Part shown: piece by piece, positions 1-7,430 of the stretch
Layout: each line of letters begins with the position of its first letter
How positions within the stretch are numbered: position 1 is the first letter of the stretch
Origin: CAZODA01 sp964578485
GTDB taxonomy: Bacteria > Bacteroidota > Bacteroidia > Bacteroidales > Marinilabiliaceae
NCBI GenBank assembly: GCA_964578485.1
Contig: CAZODA010000059.1
Location: 1 to 16,964, forward strand
Length of the DNA: 16,964 bases
Direction: 5' to 3'
The notes under the pieces: model-generated
Told to the model about the DNA's origin: nothing
What the model saw: the letters and a program-made list of their open reading frames with translations, nothing else
The model's database searches: none
Position numbers and translations under genes: made by a program

Positions 1-2348
1 GAGGTGTTGAACTTGATAGAATACAGATTAATGAACATACTTTGTGGTCGGGAGGACCGGGCAAAAATCCTGCTTATAATGGAGGGCATAATCCCGAACG
101 TTCCGCTGCCGAAAATAAAGAAGCTTTGCAAAAAGCACGAAGAATGTTGCAGGATAAAATGATAGAATTTTCTGCTAATCAGGCGGCCTATATCAATGAT
201 GAGGGGCAGTTGATAAGCAATGATTATATTCCTGAAAGTGATGAATTGCGACGTGCAATTAGTGCAACCATGGGCGTTAAAGAAGATTTCGGATCCTATC
301 AAACCCTTGGAGAATTGATAATACATAATTTTTCAGAAGAAAGGGCTTATACAGATTATGAGCGCATTCTTGATATTGATAATGCGCTTGTTTATGTGAG
401 TTATAATAAGGGTGATACAAGCTTTATGCGTGAATATTTTATGAGTTATCCAAAAAATGTAATGGCAATAAAATATACTGCCAATAAAAAAGGAGCATTA
501 TCACAAGTTGTTAATATAAAAACCCTTCAACCAAATGTTGCAATTTCTTTCGACAAGGATGTTATTACAATGCTTGGTCGTCCTAGCGATCATGGTAGTG
601 AAGGATTAAAATTTGCACAACAGGTCAAGCTTATCCCAAGAGGTGGTACTGTTGAAGCGAAAGATACAGCTATTGTAGTGAAGAATGCCGATGAAATTCT
701 AATTCTTATGTCGGCGGCAACAAATTACCAAATGTGCATGGATGATAGTTTTAATTTCTTTTCTGATGAGGATCCCTTGGAAATAGTTAAAGCCAGATTA
801 GCCTCCGCTTCTTCCTGTTCTTATGAAAAATTACGCTCAGAACATATAAAAGATTATAAAGCGCTCTTCGATAAGATGCAATTATCCTTTGCTGATATCG
901 CAGTTAAAGTAGAAAAACCGACAGACAAACTGCTTGAAGGATATAGAAAGGGCACAAATTTAATAGGGGAGGACCTATTTCTTGAACTGCTTTATTTTCA
1001 ATATGGTCGTTATCTTCTTATTGCTTCGTCACGTGAAAATACTATGCCGACAAATTTGCAGGGTATTTGGGCACAGGGAATTACAAATCCATGGGATGCG
1101 GATTACCATACCAATATTAATCTGCAAATGAATTATTGGCTTGCCGAACAAACTAATCTAAGCTCTTGTCACCTTCCAATGATTGAATATGTTAAAAGTC
1201 TTGTGCCGCGAGGAAGAATTACAGCTAAAACTTATTATGCCACGCAGGATGGGAAAGATGTGAGGGGTTGGACCTTTAATCATGAAAACAATATTTGGGC
1301 TAATACAGCTCCGGCAACTTGGTACACTGCCTTTTATTTCCCTACAGCAGCAGCTTGGTGTTGTCAGCATATATGGGAACATTATCTCTTCACCGGAGAT
1401 CTACAATTCTTAAATGATAATTATAAAATAATTATTGATGCTGCCTTGTTTTGGGTTGATAATTTATGGGAAGATGAACGCGACGGCAAATTAGTTACAA
1501 ATCCTGCTTATTCGCCCGAACATGGAAACTTTTCTTTAGGAACTTCTGCCGATCAGGCTATAATTACCGAATTATTTGATTTTGCAGTTAAAGCAAGTGA
1601 GATCTTAGGAAAAGCATCACCGGAAATTGAAGAAATAAAAAATGCAAAAAACAGACTTTTAGGTCCGCAAATTGGCTTGGGTGACCAATTTATGGAGTGG
1701 AGAGATGAAATTACCATTGATATTACCGGCGATAAGCATCATAGACATGTTAATCATCTTCATTGGTTGCACCCCGGTTCACAAATTGTTGCCGGAAGGA
1801 GTGCTAATGAAAACAACTATGTGGAAGCAATGAAAAAGACTTTGGAAACTCGTGGTGATGGAGGGACAGGATGGAGTAAAGCATGGAAAATAAATTTTTG
1901 GGCACGCTTAAGAGATGGTAATCGTGCACATAAATTATTACAGGAATTGTTGAAAGAATCAACCCTCGATAATTTATTTGATACACATCCGCCTTTTCAA
2001 ATAGATGGAAACTTCGGTGCTACAGCAGGTGTTGCCGAAATGCTTGTGCAAAGTCAGGGCGGAAGCATAGAACTTTTACCTGCTCTGCCCGAAGCATGGA
2101 GTAAAGGTGCAGTTAAAGGAATTAAAGCAAGAGGTAATTATGAGTTGGACTTGGAATGGAACAATTCCATGCTTGAGAAATTATATCTTAAATCCGGAGC
2201 AGATAATATTTGTAAGCTTGAATATGCAAATATCAGTAAAGCAGAAGTAAAAGAAAACAATAAAAAAATTGCATTTACAGTAATTAATGATGATGAAATT
2301 TCCTTTCCAACAAAAAAAGGGAAAATCTATAATATTTTAATAAAATAA
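1..2348 (+). CDS. GH95 family alpha-L-fucosidase (or alpha-L-galactosidase), 5'-truncated by the window edge
   Basis: Exo-acting inverting glycoside hydrolase that removes terminal L-fucose (some family members prefer L-galactose) from glycans, usually in the periplasm or at the surface. The frame is open from nucleotide 3 and upstream codons already match the family (GVELDRIQINEHTLWSGGPG), so the TTG at 42 is not the start. Roughly 50-70 N-terminal residues, including any signal peptide, lie outside the window. About 781 residues are visible. Family landmarks are the NPWDADYHTNINLQMNYW segment, whose two Asn (codons 1113-1115 and 1119-1121) match the catalytic Asn pair of Bifidobacterium AfcA; the TRGDGGTGWSKAWKINFWAR block (about 1848-1907); and FQIDGNFGATAG, whose Asp (2004-2006) matches the AfcA catalytic Asp. 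The general-acid Glu probably lies in the SPEHGNF...AIITELF stretch (about 1515-1580). No SusC/D-like genes are in view. Family call is firm; fucose versus galactose specificity is not resolved. Confidence 0.93.
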   Translation, partial: GVELDRIQINEHTLWSGGPGKNPAYNGGHNPERSAAENKEALQKARRMLQDKMIEFSANQAAYINDEGQLISNDYIPESDELRRAISATMGVKEDFGSYQTLGELIIHNFSEERAYTDYERILDIDNALVYVSYNKGDTSFMREYFMSYPKNVMAIKYTANKKGALSQVVNIKTLQPNVAISFDKDVITMLGRPSDHGSEGLKFAQQVKLIPRGGTVEAKDTAIVVKNADEILILMSAATNYQMCMDDSFNFFSDEDPLEIVKARLASASSCSYEKLRSEHIKDYKALFDKMQLSFADIAVKVEKPTDKLLEGYRKGTNLIGEDLFLELLYFQYGRYLLIASSRENTMPTNLQGIWAQGITNPWDADYHTNINLQMNYWLAEQTNLSSCHLPMIEYVKSLVPRGRITAKTYYATQDGKDVRGWTFNHENNIWANTAPATWYTAFYFPTAAAWCCQHIWEHYLFTGDLQFLNDNYKIIIDAALFWVDNLWEDERDGKLVTNPAYSPEHGNFSLGTSADQAIITELFDFAVKASEILGKASPEIEEIKNAKNRLLGPQIGLGDQFMEWRDEITIDITGDKHHRHVNHLHWLHPGSQIVAGRSANENNYVEAMKKTLETRGDGGTGWSKAWKINFWARLRDGNRAHKLLQELLKESTLDNLFDTHPPFQIDGNFGATAGVAEMLVQSQGGSIELLPALPEAWSKGAVKGIKARGNYELDLEWNNSMLEKLYLKSGADNICKLEYANISKAEVKENNKKIAFTVINDDEISFPTKKGKIYNILIK

Positions 2349-2421
2349 ATGAAGGAAAATAATTGTTGTATTTGAAAATAAATTAATTTTAAAACTTTTA
2401 AAAAGTCTAATAATTAAAAAT

Positions 2422-3162
2422 ATGGCTCTACAAGAAGAACTTGAAAAACAAGGAAACTGGCTTTTTAAATATCGGAGTTTCCTGCCTTTATTACCTTTAT
2501 TTATTGCAACAATTCTTTTTTTAAGAAGAGAAATTTTACCCGGTAAATTTATATTAGAAGACACTGCCTATGAAAGATATTATGAAATGTTTGCTGTCTT
2601 TATAAGTTTAATAGGAGTGTTTGTTCGAATTTTTACTATAGGCTATGTTGCAAAAAACACTTCCGGAAGAAATACTTTTGAGGGACAAAAAGCTGACTCC
2701 CTAAATACTAAAGGAATATATTCAATTGTGAGACATCCTTTATATCTTGGGAATTTTTTAATGTGGTTGGGACTTGCTCTCTGGTCGGCAAATTATTGGT
2801 TTATCATTGCTTTTTGCCTTTTCTACTGGATATATTATGAAAGAATAATGTTTAGCGAAGAGCAATATTTAAGAAGAAAATTTGGAGAAGAGTATCTGAA
2901 TTGGGCAAAAAAAACACCTGCCTTCCTGCCAAAATTTAAAAATTATAAGAAAATCAAAAGTTCATTTAATTGGAAAAAAGCGCTGATACAAGAGAAGAAT
3001 GGAATATTTGCCCTTTTCCTGATTTTCTCCTTTTTTGACGTTTTTGCAGAAATACTTGAAAAAGGATATAACTTTAACTATGGCTTATTAATAGCCACAC
3101 TTATTGCAGGCTTGAATTATCTGGTTTTTAAATATATTAAAAAAAGAAGGTCTGCAGTATAA
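2422..3162 (+). CDS. ICMT-family integral membrane methyltransferase, possibly lipid A phosphate methyltransferase (LmtA-like)
   Basis: Predicted SAM-dependent methyltransferase of the isoprenylcysteine carboxyl methyltransferase/PEMT superfamily, 246 residues, in the inner membrane. Several hydrophobic segments are visible (about 19-34, 55-75, 109-140, and two after residue 190). The diagnostic cofactor-binding pieces are RHPLYLGN (104-111) and the downstream EEQYLRRKFGEEYLNW (146-161) followed by P166. The start MALQEELEKQGNWLF and the general layout resemble proteins annotated as lipid A 1-phosphate O-methyltransferase (first described as LmtA in Leptospira); that specific assignment is from memory of the family and is tentative. 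It lies 73 nt after the GH95 gene on the same strand and 94 nt before the serine hydrolase start. No clear ribosome binding site precedes the ATG, which is normal for Bacteroidota. Other substrates (isoprenoid or phospholipid) remain possible. Confidence 0.8.
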   Translation: MALQEELEKQGNWLFKYRSFLPLLPLFIATILFLRREILPGKFILEDTAYERYYEMFAVFISLIGVFVRIFTIGYVAKNTSGRNTFEGQKADSLNTKGIYSIVRHPLYLGNFLMWLGLALWSANYWFIIAFCLFYWIYYERIMFSEEQYLRRKFGEEYLNWAKKTPAFLPKFKNYKKIKSSFNWKKALIQEKNGIFALFLIFSFFDVFAEILEKGYNFNYGLLIATLIAGLNYLVFKYIKKRRSAV

Positions 3163-3256
3163 TGCCTTTTTATATATTTTTATTGGAGTTTTTACCGCTG
3201 TTTCTTTATTAACACTTTTCTTGCTTCTCTGCTTTAATAAAAGAATAGAAATAAAT
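3161..3256 (+). other. Gap upstream of the serine hydrolase with an in-frame hydrophobic open stretch
   Basis: The 94 nt between the methyltransferase stop and the chosen serine hydrolase start stay open in the hydrolase frame. They would encode a hydrophobic run (FLYIFIGVFTAVSLLTLFLL) followed by basic residues. There is no ATG in that frame until 3257. T-rich DNA readily encodes hydrophobic residues, so this is most likely non-coding, but a TTG start at 3221 is formally possible. Confidence 0.3.
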
Positions 3257-4579
3257 ATGAAAAGAATATTAGTTTTATCATTGGCACTTAGTCTTATTTG
3301 TTTTGTGAGATGTTCACAAAATATTGATAAAGCCAAATTAGATGCTTATTTCGAAGCACTTGAGAATAATGACAGATTTATGGGAAGTGTTGCCATCGCT
3401 AAAGGCGAGCAGGTGATTTATTCAAAGTCGCTTGGTTTTAGCGATGTTGAACAAGGCTTGAAAGCAAATGAAAATTCAAAATACAGGATAGCTTCGATTT
3501 CAAAAACCTTTACTGCCGTGCTAATTCTCAAAGCAGTAGAAGAAGGAAAATTGAATTTAAACAATACTCTTGATAAATATTTTCCGGCCATTGATAATTC
3601 CAATAAAATAACTATCGAGCATTTACTTCGCCATCGAAGCGGACTGCACAATCATGTGGACGAGTTTGTAAGATTAAATAAGCACACTCTGCCTATAACA
3701 GAGGAAGAGATGCTTGAGTTAATCATAAAAGGTGGAAATGAATTTGAACCCGACACTAAAATGGCTTACAGCAATCCTAATTATATTTTGTTAAGTTTTA
3801 TTCTGGAAAAAATTTATGAAGAAGCATTTTCAAAAATATTGGAAGATAAAATTTCTAAGCCACTCGGACTGGCAAATACTTTCATTGATGGAAACATTAA
3901 TATTTTAAACGGTGAATGTAATTCATATAATTATCTTAACGATTCTTGGGAGTTGGCACCCGAATTAGATGTTACACAAGCACTTGGGGCAGGTGCTATG
4001 ACCTCAAACCCAAAGGATTTAGTAAAATTCAGCCATGCACTTTTTACCGGAAAACTACTTTCGGAAAACAGTTTGGCAAAAATGACAACTATTATAGATC
4101 ATTATGGAATGGGTCTGATTCAAATGCCATTTTATGATAAAGCAGGTTTAGGCCATACAGGTGGAATTGACGGATTCCATTCGGTATTTGCATATTTTCC
4201 AAAAGAAGATCTTTCCTTTGCCTATACATCAAACGGTTTAAATTTTAATGGAAATGATATTTCTATTGTTATTCTGAGTGCTGCATATAATATGCCTTTT
4301 GAAATTCCTGAATTTACTTTATATGAAACTACAGACGAAGAATTGGATGCCTACACCGGAATATATTCAAGTAAACAAATTCCTTTAAAAATTACTATAA
4401 CTAAGGACAATGGTAAATTGTTTGGTCAGGGAAGCGGACAGCCTTCTTTTCCATTGGAAGCAACAGCAAAAGACAAATTTGAGTTCAAGCAGGCAGGTAT
4501 TATCATGGAGTTTAATCCCTCAAACAAAACGATGATACTAAAACAAGGTGGTGGAGAGTTTTCCTTTGAAAAAGAATAA
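3257..4579 (+). CDS. Exported serine hydrolase, beta-lactamase class C/PBP4-like family (PF00144)
   Basis: Predicted SxxK acyl-serine hydrolase of 440 residues, acting outside the cytoplasm; the natural substrate (D-Ala peptide, ester or amide) cannot be read from sequence. I start it at the ATG at 3257 because MKRILVLSLALSLICFVRC is a normal signal peptide. A longer reading from TTG 3221 would bury that signal behind twelve extra residues. The sequence FVRC at its end is a poor lipobox, so either a lipoprotein or a soluble periplasmic form is possible. The three active-site elements are all present: SISK (S80-K83), YSN (Y171-N173) and HTG (H300-G302). After about residue 345 a separate beta-rich C-terminal domain of about 95 residues follows, as in many family members that are not true beta-lactamases. 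It is on the same strand as the methyltransferase. Neither a clear promoter nor a terminator is seen. Confidence 0.9.
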   Translation: MKRILVLSLALSLICFVRCSQNIDKAKLDAYFEALENNDRFMGSVAIAKGEQVIYSKSLGFSDVEQGLKANENSKYRIASISKTFTAVLILKAVEEGKLNLNNTLDKYFPAIDNSNKITIEHLLRHRSGLHNHVDEFVRLNKHTLPITEEEMLELIIKGGNEFEPDTKMAYSNPNYILLSFILEKIYEEAFSKILEDKISKPLGLANTFIDGNINILNGECNSYNYLNDSWELAPELDVTQALGAGAMTSNPKDLVKFSHALFTGKLLSENSLAKMTTIIDHYGMGLIQMPFYDKAGLGHTGGIDGFHSVFAYFPKEDLSFAYTSNGLNFNGNDISIVILSAAYNMPFEIPEFTLYETTDEELDAYTGIYSSKQIPLKITITKDNGKLFGQGSGQPSFPLEATAKDKFEFKQAGIIMEFNPSNKTMILKQGGGEFSFEKE

Positions 4580-4584
4580 ATATA

Positions 4585-4755
4585 TTAAACATGATACCAA
4601 ATTGTTGGTGCCGTTTTTCAAAGTGCTCCAAATGTAAGAAGTCTGATTCGAAGTCCAACGAATTTTGTCCGAAACTCCCAAATGTCATTTTGAAGTTTCT
4701 TAAAAAGCTTTGGGTCATTGGTCTGTTCAGCAAGATCAATATTGTAAAAGATTTT
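4585..4755 (-). pseudogene. Decayed RelE/HigB (Gp49-like) toxin fragment
   Basis: On the minus strand, 45 codons are open from 4755 down to 4621 and read KIFYNIDLAEQTNDPKLF, then KKLQNDIWEFRTKF, then VGLRIRLLTFGAL before a stop. The pattern of a helical lead-in, xxLFKKL, (D/E)IWEFRT and an (F/I)RLLxF strand is the core of the phage Gp49-like/HigB branch of RelE toxins. Near 4630 the expected next strand continues in another frame (FWSTLKNGTNNLV), which implies a one-base frameshift. An upstream in-frame stop at 4756-4758 removes the N-terminal third, and the 3' end runs into the serine hydrolase tail, so the KKTxKTP end is missing. No antitoxin gene is beside it. The family call rests on pattern memory. 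Confidence 0.55.
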
Positions 4756-4781
4756 CTATGAAGGCACGGAAATAATTGGCT

Positions 4782-4841
4782 GGAGGGGTTTTCACTGCGC
4801 TACCCCTCCGCTCTTCGAGCACCTCCCCTTTGCAGGGGAGG
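4782..4841. repeat. Two tandem GC-rich hairpins (palindromic intergenic repeat)
   Basis: The first hairpin pairs GGAGGGGT (4782-4789) with ACCCCTCC (4802-4809) around a 12-nt loop. The second pairs CCTCCCCT (4822-4829) with AGGGGAGG (4834-4841) around TTGC. Both stems are perfect 8-mers and much richer in G+C than the surroundings. The two hairpins use related G-rich words. This form resembles dispersed palindromic repeats common between genes in Bacteroidota. It borders the truncated toxin fragment. No T-tract follows either stem, so a terminator role is not supported. Confidence 0.7.
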
Positions 4842-5080
4842 AGTTATTTGCATGATTCAAACCGATAGAAGCTTTCAGCGTATAAATTCGTAAAAATTTG
4901 GGTAAATTCGTTGACTTAATCTACTAATTTGCTAATCATCACATCAACTAATCAATCCTAAACTCAAAAACTCAAAACGGACGCGACATGTCATGTCCCT
5001 ACAAATATCCATTGTCTGATCATTGTTTATTGTTTACTGATGACTGATGACTGATTACTGATATATAATGCTTTGAGTAC
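4842..5080. repeat. Repeat-rich non-coding tract with heptamer array and short palindrome
   Basis: No gene is supported here. The tract holds the words AAATTCGT repeated around 4890-4912, a near-perfect palindrome GACATG-T-CATGTC (4985-4997) within a GGACGCGA...TCCCTAC context, and four tandem heptamers of the form CTGATGA/CTGATTA (5037-5064) preceded by ATTGTTTATTGTTTA. Such words recur in the intergenic DNA of many Bacteroidota. The CTGATGA/ATTGTTTA part is related, in reverse complement, to the sequence at the right end of the window. Confidence 0.65.
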
Positions 5081-5087
5081 ATTAAAA

Positions 5088-5118
5088 ATAGAAGCTGTCC
5101 TTATGAGACAGCTTCTAT
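5088..5118 (-). terminator. Rho-independent terminator of htpG
   Basis: A perfect 12-bp stem (ATAGAAGCTGTC at 5088-5099 with GACAGCTTCTAT at 5107-5118) closes a 7-nt loop. It lies 20 nt downstream of the htpG stop. Read on the minus strand it is followed by a short T-tract (complement of the A-run at 5084-5088). Confidence 0.8.
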
Positions 5119-5138
5119 CAATAAATTATATTCAGAGC

Positions 5139-7190
5139 TTATATCAACTCTATACTTCGTTTTACGAAATTATTCAATGCTTCACCTTTCAGCATATTAT
5201 TAGATAAAAGTGCCAAGTCGATTAATTGTGAAACTAATTTATTCGATGAAGCATATTTTTTTATCAGATCTGCTTTTTTATCGTTTTGTTCGCTTATTTT
5301 TTTATTAACATCTTCTAATTCTTCTTTTTCTGCTACCGGAATTTCCTCTTCTTTTTTATCTTTCTTTGCATCTTCTAACTCCGATCTGCGTGAATTTAAA
5401 GAAGAGATTCTTCCATTTATAGTTTCAAGTTTTTCACCAAGTTTTTTATCTACTTCTGTGGCAATTCTTAATACTAAGCTATGATTACCATTTACAACAA
5501 GGTTATAGCTGTCGGGCATATCGCCATAAAACATTGCTCCACCTTGCAGGGCACTCATATCCTTCATACGGCGCATAAATTCTTGCTGCGTAATCATTAC
5601 CGGACTGTCGGTATCACCTAAAGCTTCAAATGTTACTAAGAAATGTGATTTTGCAAGCTGCGGAAGCTGTGATGAAAACACCGTAGTCAGGTTTTCACGT
5701 TGATCACTTGTCAGTTTCATCTCGCTCACTTCATCTTTTGGAACAAGCTTGTCAACTACATCACTATCAACACGTACGAATCTTGTTTTTTCAAGTTTTT
5801 GTTCTAAATGATTCAGGAAGTGGCTGTCAAAATAGCCATCCATAAGCAAGACATCATAGCCTTTATTTTTAGCACTTTCTATAAAGGTAAACTGATCATC
5901 TTTATTGGTACTGTATAGATAAACCAATTGATCATCTTTATCGGTTTGGTTGGTTTTAATAATCTCTTTATACTCGTCGAATGTGAAGTATTTATCATCG
6001 GTATTTTTCAGTAAGGCAAACTTAACAGCTCTATCATAAAACCTTTCATCCGTTAACATGCCATACTCAATAAATAATTTGAGATCATCCCATTTTTCTT
6101 CAAATATTTTGCGATCCGCTTTAAAAATTTCCTCAAGTCGGTCTGCAACTTTTTTTGTAATATGGCCGGATATTTTTTTAACGTTAGAATCACTTTGCAA
6201 ATATGATCTTGAAACATTCAAAGGAATATCTGGAGAATCGAGAACACCATGAAGGAGTGTTAAAAATTCAGGGACTATTCCTTCAACTGAATCGGTAACA
6301 TAAACCTGATTGGAATATAGCTGAATCTTGTTTTTTTGAATCTCTATATTGTTTTGGATTTTCGGAAAATATAAAATCCCGGTCAAATTAAAGGGATAAT
6401 CAACGTTTAGATGAATATTAAATAAAGGATTATCCGACATGGGATAAAGATCACGATAGAAATTTTGATAATCTTCATCTTTTAAATCACTTGGTTTTTT
6501 TGTCCATAAGGGATTAGTTTCATTAACAATATTATCCTTATCGGTTTCCACCTCTTTTCCATCCTTCCATTCGGTTTCTTTGCCAAAAGCAATTTCAACA
6601 GGAAGGAAGCGACAATATTTTTTTAACAGTCCTTCAATTTCATTTTTATCAACAAAATGCTGATTTTCATCATCAATATATAGAATGATATCAGTTCCCC
6701 TATCTTCTTTTTTTGCTTTCTCTATGGTATATTCAGTAGTACCATCACAACTCCATTTCACTGCTTGTGCACCTTCTTTATATGAAAGAGTTACAATCTC
6801 AACCTTTTTAGAAACCATGAAAGAGCTATAAAAACCTAAACCAAAATGCCCGATTATGGCATTGGCATCTTTTTTATATTTCTCCAAAAAGTCACTTGCA
6901 CTCGAAAAGGCTACCTGATTGATATATTTATCTATCTCCTCTATAGTCATACCAACTCCACGATCACTGATGGTAATGGTTTTCTTCTTTTTATCAAAAC
7001 TAACATGGATAGTTGTATCACCCATTTCACCTTTGAACTCACCCACACTGGCGTAGGTTTTTAATTTTTGTGTAGCATCTACAGCGTTGGAAATTAATTC
7101 ACGTAAAAATATTTCGTGATCCGAATAAAGATACTTTTTAATGATGGGGAAAATGTTTTCCGAACTTACACCAATATTTCCCTTTTGCAT
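5139..7190 (-). CDS. htpG: Molecular chaperone HtpG (bacterial Hsp90)
   Basis: ATP-dependent cytosolic Hsp90 chaperone that works with the DnaK system on client refolding. The 683 residues start at MQKGNIGVSSENIFPII, a typical N terminus. The GHKL ATPase motifs are complete: ELISNAVDA (catalytic E31, Mg-binding N35), DRGVGM (76-81) and GHFGLGFYSSFM (114-125). The middle-domain catalytic loop NVSRSYLQ carries the expected Arg at 328. It is longer than the 624-residue E. coli protein, mainly because of a Lys/Glu-rich segment at about 601-640 in the C-terminal region, which Bacteroidota HtpG commonly has. It stands alone: 231 nt separate it from panE upstream, and it has its own terminator. The upstream region carries an unusual promoter-like sequence and an inverted repeat described separately. 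Catalytic residues appear intact and the call is secure. Confidence 0.98.
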   Translation of the reverse strand: MQKGNIGVSSENIFPIIKKYLYSDHEIFLRELISNAVDATQKLKTYASVGEFKGEMGDTTIHVSFDKKKKTITISDRGVGMTIEEIDKYINQVAFSSASDFLEKYKKDANAIIGHFGLGFYSSFMVSKKVEIVTLSYKEGAQAVKWSCDGTTEYTIEKAKKEDRGTDIILYIDDENQHFVDKNEIEGLLKKYCRFLPVEIAFGKETEWKDGKEVETDKDNIVNETNPLWTKKPSDLKDEDYQNFYRDLYPMSDNPLFNIHLNVDYPFNLTGILYFPKIQNNIEIQKNKIQLYSNQVYVTDSVEGIVPEFLTLLHGVLDSPDIPLNVSRSYLQSDSNVKKISGHITKKVADRLEEIFKADRKIFEEKWDDLKLFIEYGMLTDERFYDRAVKFALLKNTDDKYFTFDEYKEIIKTNQTDKDDQLVYLYSTNKDDQFTFIESAKNKGYDVLLMDGYFDSHFLNHLEQKLEKTRFVRVDSDVVDKLVPKDEVSEMKLTSDQRENLTTVFSSQLPQLAKSHFLVTFEALGDTDSPVMITQQEFMRRMKDMSALQGGAMFYGDMPDSYNLVVNGNHSLVLRIATEVDKKLGEKLETINGRISSLNSRRSELEDAKKDKKEEEIPVAEKEELEDVNKKISEQNDKKADLIKKYASSNKLVSQLIDLALLSNNMLKGEALNNFVKRSIELI

Positions 7191-7250
7191 AATATTTATT
7201 TTTTTTGAATGATTATTTAATGTATTTTCTTTAGTAGTTGATTGATATTA

Positions 7251-7286
7251 AATCAAAGCTTATGCCAAAGGAAAGAAAGTGACAAA
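7251..7286 (-). promoter_or_regulatory. Candidate htpG promoter, sigma-54-like
   Basis: On the minus strand the sequence TTTGGCATAAGCTTTGATT (7269-7251) gives TGGCAT, five bases, then TTGA. That is one base from the sigma-54 consensus TGGCAC-N5-TTGC, with the -24 GG and -12 G at the right spacing. A start near 7241 would leave a leader of about 50 nt. The same stretch can also be read as a housekeeping Bacteroidota promoter: TTTG at 7286-7283, 20 nt, then TAAGCTTTG, which has one base too many inside TAnnTTTG. The two readings cannot be separated by eye. Confidence 0.45.
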
Positions 7287-7288
7287 TG

Positions 7289-7311
7289 GACAGAACAACG
7301 GCTATTCTGTC
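7289..7311. promoter_or_regulatory. Inverted repeat upstream of htpG, possible operator
   Basis: GACAGAA (7289-7295) and TTCTGTC (7305-7311) form a perfect 7-bp inverted repeat with a 9-nt spacer, 22 nt upstream of the candidate -24 element. The 9-nt spacer matches that of the CIRCE heat-shock operator, but the half-sites do not (CIRCE is TTAGCACTC). An additional TGTCA word lies nearby on the minus strand. It is not positioned as a terminator for panE, since no T-tract follows on that strand. Confidence 0.4.
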
Positions 7312-7401
7312 AGATTTTTACTAAAAACACTTAATTAATTGCTATTTAATTTATGAATGTCAAAAATTAAATTTGAATGAGGCAATAAGAAATCGACTAA
7401 A

Positions 7402-7430
7402 GAAAAAATATTAGCTGCTAATTATTTTTC
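7402..7430 (-). terminator. Probable terminator overlapping the panE stop codon
   Basis: Positions 7402-7415 and 7417-7430 pair at 12 of 14 positions (core ATTAGC/GCTAAT). This makes an AT-rich hairpin with a tiny loop whose 3' arm on the minus strand is a T-run. It includes the last nine bases of panE. The stem is weak because of its base composition. Confidence 0.45.

Noticed and set aside
42..44. TTG as the start of the GH95 gene
   Set aside because: Upstream codons to the window edge continue the family sequence in frame, so the true start lies outside the window.
4512..4739. 75-codon minus-strand ORF overlapping the serine hydrolase end
   Set aside because: It runs in a different frame from the toxin-like remnant, overlaps a well-supported gene and shows no family pattern.
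4842..5080. CRISPR array
   Set aside because: Repeats are 7-14 bp and contiguous, without unique spacers of regular length.
7289..7311. CIRCE (HrcA) operator upstream of htpG
   Set aside because: The 9-nt spacer matches CIRCE but the half-sites GACAGAA/TTCTGTC do not resemble TTAGCACTC/GAGTGCTAA.
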